From contig JAHEDN010000232.1 of assembly GCA_024641225.1 (NCBI GenBank), positions 1 through 5,173 on the forward strand: a stretch of DNA of 5,173 bases, given 5' to 3'. A program made the translations under genes and the position numbers. Each line of letters begins with the position of its first letter. Position 1 is the first letter of the stretch. The DNA is from Burkholderiales bacterium (lineage in GTDB: Bacteria > Pseudomonadota > Gammaproteobacteria > Burkholderiales > Burkholderiaceae_F). The notes under the pieces are model-generated. The model was not told the origin of the DNA. It did not search any database and saw only the letters and a program-made list of their open reading frames with translations. This document shows positions 1 to 5,173 of this stretch, piece after piece.

Positions 1-1834
1 GCGCTCGGCTGAGCGCCGCCAGCCCGAGCAACGCGACGCCAATCATGTCGGTTGTGATGCCTGGCTTGATCAGCGCCATCGCCCCGGCGCCGAGCAGCAG
101 GCGTTCGTGCCAGCGCGCCCGCCCGAAAAGATAGCCTTGCACCGCACCCGCCAGGGCCACGATGCCGACCAGGCCACTGCCGACGGCAACCGCGATATCG
201 ATGCCACTGCCCTTCGAGATCAGTGCAGGGTTGTAGATCCACATGAAGGGCAGGATGAAGCCCGCAAGCGACAATCTGAATGCAATCAGGCCGGTCGTCG
301 AGGATCTGGCGCCGGCCAGGCCGGCGCCCGCATAGGCGGCAATCGCTACTGGCGGCGTGACGTTGGCCAGCACGCCAAAGTAGAAGACGAACATGTGGGC
401 GGCAAGGACATCCACGCCCATGTCGATCATCGCCGGCACCACCAGCGTGGCGAGCACGACGTATACCGCCGAAGTCGGCAGTCCCATCCCGAGGATCAGC
501 GAGACGAGCATGGTGAGGAACGCGAGCAGGATGAGGCTGCCTCCCGAGAAGTCGATCAGCAGCGACGACAGGCGGAGCGCCAGTCCGCTGATCATCATCA
601 CGCCGATGATGATGCCGGCGCAGGCGCAGGCAGCGGCAACTTCGAGCATCGACATCGCGCCTTGCCGCAAGCCATCGCCGATCTTGCGCAAACCCGGTCG
701 TGTGGCAGCCCGCAGTGAACTGATCACCAGCACGGCGATGATGCTGATGAAGGCTGACTTGATCGGTGTGTACTGCACCCAGACCAGCAGGTAGATCAGC
801 AGCGCCAGCGGCAGCACGAGATGCCAGCGTTCCTTGAATACGCCCCAGGCGCTAGGCAGTTCCGAGCGCGGCAGGCCGCGAATGCCAAGTTTGGCGACCT
901 CGAAATCGACCATCGCCAGAATGGCGGTGAAATAGAGAATGGCGGGAATCGCGGCGGCAGCCATCACCGCGTTGTACGAGGTGCCGACGATTTCGACCAT
1001 GATGAACGCGGCTGCACCCATCACCGGCGGCATGATCTGTCCGCCGGAGGAGGCCGCGGCCTCGACGGCGCCGGCGAACGCCGGTCGCAGGCCGGCGCGC
1101 TTCATGATCGGGATGGTGAACGTGCCGGTGGCTACGACGTTGGCCACCGCGCTGCCCGACACCGTTCCCATCATTGCGCTGCCGAAGATGGCGACTTTCG
1201 CCGGGCCGCCCCGCACCCAGCCGAGCGCGGCGTAGCTCCAGTCGATGAAGAAGCGGCCGACCCCCGAGACGTCGAGGAACGCCGCGAAGATCACGAAGAT
1301 CGCGACGTAGGTCGCGGAGACCTGTAGCGGAGTGCCGCCGATGCCGGAATCGGTCAGGTACAGCGTCGCCGCGATACGCTCGATGTCGAAACCGCGATGC
1401 GCCAGTGGCCCGGGCATCCACGGCCCGACGAAGCCATAGATGAGGAAAAGAATGGCCAGTGTCGGCAGGGCCCATCCCACCATCCTGCGCGTGGCCTCCA
1501 GTACCAGCAGCGTGGCGATCACGCCTAGGATGACGCTGACGCGCGTCGGATCGCCTGCGCCGCGCAGGGCGATTTCCATGAAATTGACGACGGCAAACGC
1601 CGCGATGACTGCACCGGCAACAGCCAGCGACCCGTCGATGGCCCAGCGCAAGGCCGGACGGTTTCCTTCGAAAGCCGGTCGCGTGATGAAAATCAGGACC
1701 AGCGCGAAGCCGAGGTGGACGTAAACCTGCTGCAGCGCGGGCAGCGTGCCGTAATAGCTGGTCCAGAGATGGAAGGCCGAGAAGGCGGCCGCGATGGCAA
1801 AGACCACCGCGGCCAGCCCCTTCGACCCGTCCAT
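1..1834 (-). CDS. TRAP transporter fused permease (4TM/12TM, DctQ-DctM fusion), C-terminus cut by window edge
   Basis: This is the inner-membrane permease of a TRAP transporter, which drives uptake of a substrate delivered by the periplasmic binding protein encoded just upstream, using an ion gradient. The frame is open for 611 codons from the ATG to the window edge with no stop. It is hydrophobic throughout. Residues about 8-140 form the small-subunit-like part, and about 160 onward the DctM-like part. Recognisable DctM motifs are GSAMMGTVSGSAVANVVATG (218-237), EAAASSGGQIMPPVMG (258-273), GMGLPTSAVYVVLA (449-462) and NVTPPVAIAAYAGAG (491-505). The start is supported by AAGGAG six bases upstream (minus strand, complement of 1841-1846) and by the preceding gene's stop 38 bp away. 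Fused TAXI-type permeases usually run roughly 620-700 residues, so only a short C-terminal part should be missing. Family is near certain; the substrate is unknown. Confidence 0.94.
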   Translation of the reverse strand, partial: MDGSKGLAAVVFAIAAAFSAFHLWTSYYGTLPALQQVYVHLGFALVLIFITRPAFEGNRPALRWAIDGSLAVAGAVIAAFAVVNFMEIALRGAGDPTRVSVILGVIATLLVLEATRRMVGWALPTLAILFLIYGFVGPWMPGPLAHRGFDIERIAATLYLTDSGIGGTPLQVSATYVAIFVIFAAFLDVSGVGRFFIDWSYAALGWVRGGPAKVAIFGSAMMGTVSGSAVANVVATGTFTIPIMKRAGLRPAFAGAVEAAASSGGQIMPPVMGAAAFIMVEIVGTSYNAVMAAAAIPAILYFTAILAMVDFEVAKLGIRGLPRSELPSAWGVFKERWHLVLPLALLIYLLVWVQYTPIKSAFISIIAVLVISSLRAATRPGLRKIGDGLRQGAMSMLEVAAACACAGIIIGVMMISGLALRLSSLLIDFSGGSLILLAFLTMLVSLILGMGLPTSAVYVVLATLVVPAMIDMGVDVLAAHMFVFYFGVLANVTPPVAIAAYAGAGLAGARSSTTGLIAFRLSLAGFILPFMWIYNPALISKGSGIDIAVAVGSGLVGIVALAGAVQGYLFGRARWHERLLLGAGAMALIKPGITTDMIGVALLGLAALSRA

Positions 1835-1847
1835 GGCGAACTCCTTC

Positions 1848-1866
1848 GACGCGCCGCGCGCGCGTC
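1848..1866 (-). promoter_or_regulatory. Intercistronic GC hairpin between binding-protein and permease genes
   Basis: A perfect 7-bp inverted repeat, GACGCGC / GCGCGTC with a 5-base loop CGCGC, fills the middle of the 38-bp gap. In the minus-strand transcript it starts about six bases after the binding-protein stop codon and ends one base before the permease Shine-Dalgarno GAAGGAG. No T-run follows, so it is not a canonical intrinsic terminator. By analogy with other binding-protein operons it could protect the 3' end of the upstream message or restrain permease translation, giving more binding protein than permease. The structure is read directly; the role is inference. Confidence 0.5.
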
Positions 1867-1872
1867 AGGCCG

Positions 1873-2877
1873 CTAGAGGAGTCCCTTTTCCTTCAGGTAC
1901 TTTTCGGCGCCGGGATGGAACGGAATGACGCCCTTGATGCCGTTGGTCGCCTGCTCCGTCGTCCACTCCTTGCCGAGGCTGTGCGCCTTGGTCAGTTCCG
2001 CGTTGTTCTCGAGCAGCGTCTTGACGATCGCGTAGGCGGTTTCATCCGGCAGCGACTTGTCTGCGATCAGGATCGTCGATACGGCAAAGCTGCCCGGGAT
2101 GTCCTTGTCGTGCTCTTTGTAGGCGCCGCCGGAAATTTTCGCCCTGACCCAGTACGGGCGATCGGCGATGAGCTTGTCCAGCACCTTCGGGTCCGGCATC
2201 AGGAAGATGGCGTCCGCGCCTTGGGTGCTCGTGATATCGGTCATGTTCCCGGTGGGCACGGAGCTGATGTTGAGGACCGCGTCGACCTGGCCGTCGCGCA
2301 GTGCGCCGGCGCCTTGCGCGTGGCCAATGTACTCAGGCTTCCAGTCCTGGTTCATCTTCAGGCCGTGGGCTTCGATCACAAGCTGGCCGATTGAGTTTCC
2401 GATGGAACCCGCTGCACCGAGCGAAACCCGCTTGCCCTTCAGGTCCTGGATCGACTTGACGCCGCGATCCTTGAGTGTCACGAGTTGCCAGATGATGGCG
2501 TGCCCGCCCACCAGACCGCGGATGTTGTCGATCTTCGAATCGAACTTGCCCTCGCCGCGGAAGGCGGCGAAAGCCTGGTCCGCCGTCGAATAAGCCAGTT
2601 CAACCTTGTTGTTCTTCATCAGTTTCAGGTTGTCGACGGTCCCGCCGGTGGCTTCGACATTGATCTTGAGCTGCGGATATTTCTTGCCGATCAGCCCGGC
2701 CATCGCCCCGCCCAGCGGGTACCACGTGCCGCCCACCGACGAGGTTGCGAGCGCCAGGAACTGCTGCTTTGGCGCCGCCATCTGCGCCGCAGCCTGCGGC
2801 GCGTAAGCAAGCTGCGTCAAGGCAACAAGTCCCAACGTTGCGGCGACTGAGAGAAATTTCCTGCGCGACCCTGGCAT
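1873..2877 (-). CDS. TAXI-family TRAP transporter substrate-binding protein (periplasmic)
   Basis: This is the periplasmic solute receptor of the TRAP system; it binds an unidentified ligand and hands it to the fused permease encoded next. The 334-residue product has the usual length for TAXI receptors (about 310-340). An export signal covers residues 1-31, with hydrophobic core about 11-26 and likely cleavage at AAA|Q (31/32). SRRKFLS at 4-10 matches the twin-arginine pattern. The mature part opens with the family hallmark TSSVGGTWYPLGGAMA (45-60), followed by ATGGTVDNLKLM (76-87), VELAYSTADQA (92-102) and LKGKRVSLGAAGSIGNS (145-161). The ATG at 2877 is chosen because AGGAGG lies five bases upstream (complement of 2883-2888) and the signal peptide begins there. 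The frame stays open far upstream, but that extension is antisense to the VOC gene and resembles no protein. This is the first gene of a two-gene or longer operon. Confidence 0.96.
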   Translation of the reverse strand: MPGSRRKFLSVAATLGLVALTQLAYAPQAAAQMAAPKQQFLALATSSVGGTWYPLGGAMAGLIGKKYPQLKINVEATGGTVDNLKLMKNNKVELAYSTADQAFAAFRGEGKFDSKIDNIRGLVGGHAIIWQLVTLKDRGVKSIQDLKGKRVSLGAAGSIGNSIGQLVIEAHGLKMNQDWKPEYIGHAQGAGALRDGQVDAVLNISSVPTGNMTDITSTQGADAIFLMPDPKVLDKLIADRPYWVRAKISGGAYKEHDKDIPGSFAVSTILIADKSLPDETAYAIVKTLLENNAELTKAHSLGKEWTTEQATNGIKGVIPFHPGAEKYLKEKGLL

Positions 2878-2926
2878 TGCGTCCTCCTGTCTGCGAGTTT
2901 TTCGGGCTCCTGCCGCTTCACATTCT

Positions 2927-2987
2927 TCCCGTTTGAAGGCGGGATCGAAGCGAGGCGTAGAGGCTGACCGCGGAATCTGCGTTCCGC
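2927..2987 (-). repeat. Two small inverted repeats in the presumed leader of the TAXI gene
   Basis: TCCCG (2927-2931) pairs with CGGGA (2940-2944) across 8 bases. GCGGAA (2970-2975) pairs perfectly with TTCCGC (2982-2987) across 6 bases. Both lie 50-110 bp upstream of the TAXI start, downstream of the candidate promoter. They could be leader hairpins or an operator, and short stems like these also occur by chance in GC-rich DNA. Confidence 0.25.
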
Positions 2988-3013
2988 TTGCTTGAACGTC
3001 GGTGTGGCTGCGA

Positions 3014-3042
3014 AGCATTGATCCCGCTAGCCCGTTTGTCAA
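3014..3042 (-). promoter_or_regulatory. Candidate sigma70-type promoter of the TAXI-TRAP operon
   Basis: On the minus strand a perfect -35 TTGACA (complement of 3037-3042) is followed after 17 bases by a poor -10, AATGCT (complement of 3014-3019; three of six consensus positions). Transcription would begin near 3007 and leave a leader of about 130 bases. The -35 sits in the odd-centred dyad TTTGTCAAA (3035-3043). The weak -10 suggests need for an activator, or that this is not the true promoter. Confidence 0.35.
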
Positions 3043-3164
3043 ATCCGTAACTGTCCACTGTGTTCGGGTGCCGATGCAATACGCTGGGACAATAGGTCGT
3101 CGCCGCGTCTGCATCAGAAAAATGTGGCTGATGATTGCCTGTCGACGTCGCGCGGTCGGCCGCA

Positions 3165-3205
3165 TTGTCACGGCGTGACGACATCGATATCGTCGCAACG
3201 TTTGC
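3165..3205 (+). promoter_or_regulatory. Candidate promoter of the VOC gene with clustered dyads
   Basis: TTGTCA (3165-3170) and TATCGT (3188-3193) are 17 bases apart and match the sigma70 consensus at five and four of six positions. Transcription would start near 3200, about 80 bases before the VOC start. The same stretch holds GTCAC-GGC-GTGAC (3167-3179), GACGA-N8-TCGTC (3177-3194), the 8-bp palindrome CGATATCG (3185-3192) and GCAA-CGT-TTGC (3195-3205). The first dyad overlaps the -35 and the palindrome overlaps the -10, a placement suited to a repressor. No known regulator motif is recognised. Confidence 0.33.
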
Positions 3206-3279
3206 CCGGTGCGCTCCGCCGCTGACGTCGCTGCGCCCCGTGCACACCGGTACGCCAACACCGATCGGCTGACAGCTTC

Positions 3280-4203
3280 GTGGTCGCGCATGCCCAACTC
3301 CCGCAGGCCGGCGAGGTCTTCCTCGACCACGTCGGCTGGTTTGCGCCGGAAACGGAAGCGGAGGGGCGCGCGTTCAGGCGGTTGGGTTTCGTGCTGACGC
3401 CATACGTGCCGCATCGTGCCGCGACCGCCGACGGCGGTCTTGAACCATCCGGAACTGCCAACCGGTGCGCGATGCTGCAGCGTGGATATCTCGAGGTCCT
3501 GACGCCGGTTCAGGAAAGCGAGACGGCGCTGGCGAGGCAGCTTCGTGCCGGGCTGGCCCGCTACGAGGGCGTTCATCTCATCGCATTCAGCATCGCCAAC
3601 GCGGAAGCGGAACGGTCGCGTCTGTCTGCCGCGGGGTTCGATCCGCAACCGGTGGTCAGGCTCCGTCGGCTGGTCGGCGTCGACGGCGGAGGCGAAGCGA
3701 GCGCGGAATTTTCTGTCGTGCGCACCGCCCTGGAAGTCATGCCGGAAGGCCGTATTCAGTTTCTCGTCCACGAGACGCCGCACCTTCTCTGGCAGCCGAG
3801 GTATCTCGCGCACGAGAATGCGATTGAAGCGCTGACCGGCGTTCTCGTTGTTGTCGCCGATGTTTCCGAGGCTGCCTCCCGCTACGCGCGCTTCACCGGT
3901 CGCCGTGCCGAGGACGTCGGAGAGGGCCGCTCGGTCATCTCCCTCGACCGCGGCCAGATCGCCTTCGCCCCTTGGGGTGTCGCAACGTTCGATCGCCGAA
4001 CCGCTGCCGCGGCGCCGCCGTTCATCGCCGCGGTAGCGCTGCAGAGCAGCAATCTGGCCAGAACGCTTTCCTTCATGGAGTCTCGGCGGGCGCGGCTGAT
4101 CAAAGTCGAAGCCAACTACCTGGTTGTCCACCCCGACGATGCCGCCGGCGCCGCCCTGGTGATCCATGCCGAAGGCGCCGGTGAGGCGCTCTATGCGCGC
4201 TGA
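3280..4203 (+). CDS. VOC superfamily (glyoxalase-like, PF13468-type) protein, four beta-alpha-beta modules
   Basis: This is a cytoplasmic metal-site-type protein of the vicinal-oxygen-chelate superfamily; the exact reaction is unknown. Module 1 runs from LDHVGWFAP (15-23) to RGYLEVLTP (68-76). Module 2 runs from GVHLIAFSI (97-105) to GRIQFLVHETP (157-167). The expected ligand positions on these strands carry H17, E72, H99 and Q160, a plausible metal set. Residues 185-231 (LTGVLVVVADVSEAA onward) and 248-296 look like a second pair of modules lacking His/Glu at those positions, so they are probably structural. The 307-residue length fits this family. The start is GTG at 3280: an in-frame stop lies at 3223 with no ATG or GTG between, and the domain begins at residue 15. 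No clear Shine-Dalgarno is visible, so the start is the weak point. The gene is divergent from the TAXI-TRAP operon. No signal peptide is seen. Confidence 0.87.
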   Translation: MVAHAQLPQAGEVFLDHVGWFAPETEAEGRAFRRLGFVLTPYVPHRAATADGGLEPSGTANRCAMLQRGYLEVLTPVQESETALARQLRAGLARYEGVHLIAFSIANAEAERSRLSAAGFDPQPVVRLRRLVGVDGGGEASAEFSVVRTALEVMPEGRIQFLVHETPHLLWQPRYLAHENAIEALTGVLVVVADVSEAASRYARFTGRRAEDVGEGRSVISLDRGQIAFAPWGVATFDRRTAAAAPPFIAAVALQSSNLARTLSFMESRRARLIKVEANYLVVHPDDAAGAALVIHAEGAGEALYAR

Positions 4204-4390
4204 GTGGGCGGTTTTCCGATCTACCCCCTGGGGTTTCGACGGGGGAAGTCTCCGGATTTGGACCCAAAGGCCGGGCGAATGCCAGCGCTCGGAAGGTCCG
4301 GACGGCGGTTTTCATCGCGTTTCTCTTGAAAAATCCGACTGTTGGAGTCTGAGCACCGCTCGTCGCTGAATTCTCGGCATGTGAAATCGC
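4204..4390. other. Non-coding stretch after the VOC gene; no clear gene or terminator
   Basis: No reading frame here has a good ribosome site or protein-like composition. The only structures seen are CCCCC (4224-4228) able to pair with GGGGG (4241-4245) around 12 bases, a competing dyad ACCCC-CT-GGGGT (4223-4234), and TTTGG-AC-CCAAA (4257-4268). None is followed by a T-run. One of them may help end VOC transcription, but support is poor. Confidence 0.3.
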
Positions 4391-4432
4391 CTTGACCTAG
4401 TGCAAGTCGCCGACCATCGCTTCGGCTAGCTT
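4391..4432 (+). promoter_or_regulatory. FNR/ANR/FixK-like box and weak -10 upstream of the 40-residue membrane protein
   Basis: TTGACCTAGTGCAA (4392-4405) resembles the FNR-family site TTGAT-N4-ATCAA. It keeps TTGA on the left and CAA on the right, and the dyad extends to CTTG...CAAG (4391-4406). The box centre is at 4398.5. A weak -10 TAGCTT (4427-4432) would give a start near 4439-4440, placing the box about 41 bp upstream, the class II activator position known for FNR and CRP. The predicted leader is about 36 bases. Two or three positions differ from consensus, so a chance match is possible. TTGACC could instead serve as a -35, but the hexamer 17 bases later (CATCGC) is a poor -10. Confidence 0.4.
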
Positions 4433-4475
4433 TTGGGTGCAATCAACAGGAAGCCAGAGTCGGAGAGCCCCGGAA

Positions 4476-4598
4476 ATGATTGCGCTTGCAGGTAAAAAGG
4501 CATTCTGGAAGAACAACGCCTTCTGGATCGTCGGGATGCCGACGATTCTGATTGGCTTCGTGTTCCTCATCGCGTTTATCGCGAAAGCTTTGGGCTAG
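4476..4598 (+). CDS. 40-residue single-pass membrane protein, unrecognised
   Basis: The frame runs from ATG to TAG with GGAG (4462-4465) ten bases upstream of the start. The product begins MIALAGKKAFWKNN, has one hydrophobic helix at about 16-36 (FWIVGMPTILIGFVFLIAFI) and ends AKALG. Lys 7, 8 and 12 before the helix suggest an N-in, C-out topology under the positive-inside rule. Trp 11 and Trp 17 sit at the likely membrane interface. No homologue is recognised. Such proteins are often accessory subunits of respiratory oxidases or other membrane complexes, and an FNR-like box upstream would fit, but no partner gene is in the window. It stands alone between the VOC and zinc-ribbon genes. The ribosome site, clean helix and upstream promoter-like region argue for a real gene; the short length leaves doubt. 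Confidence 0.62.
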   Translation: MIALAGKKAFWKNNAFWIVGMPTILIGFVFLIAFIAKALG

Positions 4599-4621
4599 CA
4601 GGCCCGAAGGCAAGCGGCAGA

Positions 4622-4648
4622 CGGCGCGCCTTGCGCGGCGAGGCGCCG
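4622..4648. other. GC-rich imperfect hairpin between the small membrane protein and zinc-ribbon genes
   Basis: CGGCGC (4622-4627) pairs with GCGCCG (4643-4648). Inside, GCC (4628-4630) pairs with GGC (4637-4639), leaving a 6-base loop and a 3-base bulge. It lies 24 bases after the small gene's stop and could end or stabilise that message. No T-run follows, so canonical intrinsic termination is not supported. Confidence 0.3.
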
Positions 4649-4692
4649 GCGCTGTTCGTCCGCGGGTACATCGCCGGGTGGGCGAACGGCGG

Positions 4693-4698
4693 GATAAT
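4693..4698 (+). promoter_or_regulatory. Candidate -10 element of the zinc-ribbon gene
   Basis: GATAAT matches the -10 consensus at five of six positions and is the only AT-rich hexamer in a very GC-rich 120-bp gap. No good -35 is present 16-18 bases upstream. Transcription would start near 4705, leaving a leader of under 20 bases with AGGAG at 4711-4715. Confidence 0.42.
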
Positions 4699-4722
4699 CC
4701 GACCCACAGAAGGAGTGTCCTC

Positions 4723-4947
4723 ATGCCCATCTACGAATATGGTTGCCTGGACTGCGGCCGCGAGTTCGAGAAGCTCGTGCGTTCGGATACGGTTCTGGAG
4801 TGTCCGGAGTGCCGGTCCAGGCAACTGGAGAGGCGGTTGTCCGTCTTCGCAACCGCCACGTCGTCGAGCGATGCGGCAGCGGCTGCGGCCGGCCCGTGCG
4901 GGAGTTGCGGCCACCCCGGCGGCCCCGGTAGCTGCGCCCTGCACTAG
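4723..4947 (+). CDS. FmdB-family zinc-ribbon protein (CxxC-CxxC-SSSS type)
   Basis: This is a small cytoplasmic zinc-ribbon protein of the FmdB family, named after a putative regulator of formamidase/amidase genes in methylotrophs; most members have no proven function. The N-terminus MPIYEYGCLDCGREFE is diagnostic. The ribbon is formed by C8-x2-C11 and C27-x2-C30. RRLSVFATATSSSD (37-50) corresponds to the Ser-rich segment that gives the family its descriptive name. A run of six alanines (51-56) links to a Cys/Gly tail with C59, C62 and C71, common in proteobacterial members. Length is 74 residues, normal for the family. The ATG at 4723 is fixed by AGGAG seven bases upstream and by the family's near-invariant start. 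A longer frame from 4552 would overlap the small membrane gene and is rejected. The neighbour on the right is convergent, so the gene appears to be transcribed alone. Confidence 0.95.
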   Translation: MPIYEYGCLDCGREFEKLVRSDTVLECPECRSRQLERRLSVFATATSSSDAAAAAAGPCGSCGHPGGPGSCALH

Positions 4948-4958
4948 GTCCGACTGCG

Positions 4959-5001
4959 CGAGCGCCAGCCCAGGTGTCAGCGGCGAGCGCTCGGGCACAC
5001 C
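4959..5001. terminator. Inverted repeats in the convergent gap, possible bidirectional terminator
   Basis: CGAGCGC (4959-4965) pairs with GCGCTCG (4987-4993) across 21 bases, and the second arm is part of the 10-bp palindrome CGAGCGCTCG (4984-4993). GGTGT (4973-4977) can also pair with ACACC (4997-5001). The 54-bp gap separates the ends of two convergent genes, where a shared terminator is expected. There is no T-run on either strand and the main loop is long. Confidence 0.3.
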
Positions 5002-5173
5002 TCACCACCAGTACCGGACGGAGTAGCGGACGAGGACTTCCGCACCCGAGGGCACGTCTACCGGGAAGCTGACGGTGCGTGCGTCGTCCTTGCGGAACTT
5101 GTGGCTGCGCGAGGTGATCTCCCAGTTGACCCAGCGGTAAAGCGTCTCCCTGACCTGCACTTCGACGGGCTCG
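5002..5173 (-). CDS. DUF4139 domain-containing protein, C-terminal 56 residues only
   Basis: The right edge holds the 3' end of a minus-strand gene ending at TGA (complement of 5002-5004). The visible C-terminus contains VEVQVRETLYRWVNWEIT (3-20 of the fragment), then RKDDARTVSFPVDVPSGAE (27-45), and ends VLVRYSVRYWW. This pattern, a VxVxE...RWxNWEI block, then DARTxxFPVxVP and a closing VRYxVRYxW, is the characteristic end of DUF4139 proteins. In proteobacteria these are usually secreted or periplasmic proteins of several hundred residues with unknown function; the signal peptide would lie outside the window. The first partial codon at the edge is not translated. It is convergent with the zinc-ribbon gene. 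Confidence 0.85.
   Translation of the reverse strand, partial: EPVEVQVRETLYRWVNWEITSRSHKFRKDDARTVSFPVDVPSGAEVLVRYSVRYWW

Noticed and set aside
107..1724. Several plus-strand open frames and a 207-codon minus frame (852-1475) across the permease region
   Set aside because: The products are Arg/His/Ala-rich without domains, while the permease frame gives continuous family motifs and membrane helices over the whole stretch.
1915..2850. Plus-strand open frames opposite the TAXI gene
   Set aside because: They are antisense shadows of a well-supported receptor gene and have no recognisable protein features.
3003..3130. Repeated octamer TGTGGCTG at 3003-3010 and 3123-3130
   Set aside because: Two copies of an 8-mer 120 bp apart in GC-rich DNA are not convincing as a regulatory pair without conservation data.
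2918..3247. Minus-strand 109-codon frame in the divergent control region
   Set aside because: It has no ribosome site, no protein-like composition and overlaps the candidate promoters.
2878..4167. Minus-strand N-terminal extension that would make the TAXI protein 764 residues
   Set aside because: The signal peptide and a strong ribosome site define the start at 2877. The extension is low-complexity and its codons are exact reverse complements of VOC codons over 3280-4167, so it stays open only because TTA, CTA and TCA are rare in the GC-rich sense gene.
4166..4442. Open frames on both strands after the VOC gene (67 and 73 codons)
   Set aside because: They overlap the VOC end or the FNR-like box and show no start signals or plausible protein sequence.
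4552..4722. Upstream extension of the zinc-ribbon frame to 131 codons
   Set aside because: Family members begin at MPIYEY, a good ribosome site lies at 4711-4715, and the extension overlaps the small membrane gene and a GC hairpin.
1..5173. CRISPR array, tRNA, rRNA, insertion sequence, attachment site or phage genes
   Set aside because: No regularly spaced repeats, tRNA-like cloverleaf, transposase or terminal inverted repeats were seen on either strand.

Overview
The window is GC-rich DNA from a Gram-negative bacterium. Gene content and style (a TAXI-type TRAP transporter, a long VOC protein, an FmdB-type zinc ribbon and a DUF4139 protein) fit a betaproteobacterium, probably Burkholderiales or Rhodocyclales. 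That placement is inference from family resemblance, not from a marker gene.

Layout. Positions 1-2877 hold a minus-strand transporter operon. A TAXI-family periplasmic substrate-binding protein (1873-2877) comes first in transcription. A fused 4TM/12TM TRAP permease (1-1834) follows, and its C-terminal end runs off the left edge. The 38-bp gap between them contains a strong GC hairpin that nearly touches the permease ribosome binding site. Positions 2878-3279 form a divergent control region with one candidate sigma70-like promoter in each direction and several small dyads. A plus-strand gene for a four-module vicinal-oxygen-chelate (glyoxalase-like) protein occupies 3280-4203. After about 190 bp with no convincing gene comes an FNR/ANR/FixK-like box (4392-4405), then a 40-residue single-pass membrane protein (4476-4598). 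A GC hairpin and a short promoter lead to a 74-residue FmdB-type zinc-ribbon protein (4723-4947). The right edge carries the last 56 residues of a convergent DUF4139 protein (5002-5173, minus).

How it fits together. The binding protein captures an organic anion in the periplasm and passes it to the ion-gradient-driven permease; the substrate cannot be read from the sequence. The divergent VOC protein shares the control region and may act on the imported compound or a product of it, but this is inference from position only. The right third is a separate group of short transcription units.

The least explained item is the 40-residue membrane protein, with an anaerobic-type regulator box placed close to the classical activating distance from a weak -10. 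No complete novel multi-gene system is evident; most of the window is recognisable housekeeping or accessory metabolism.
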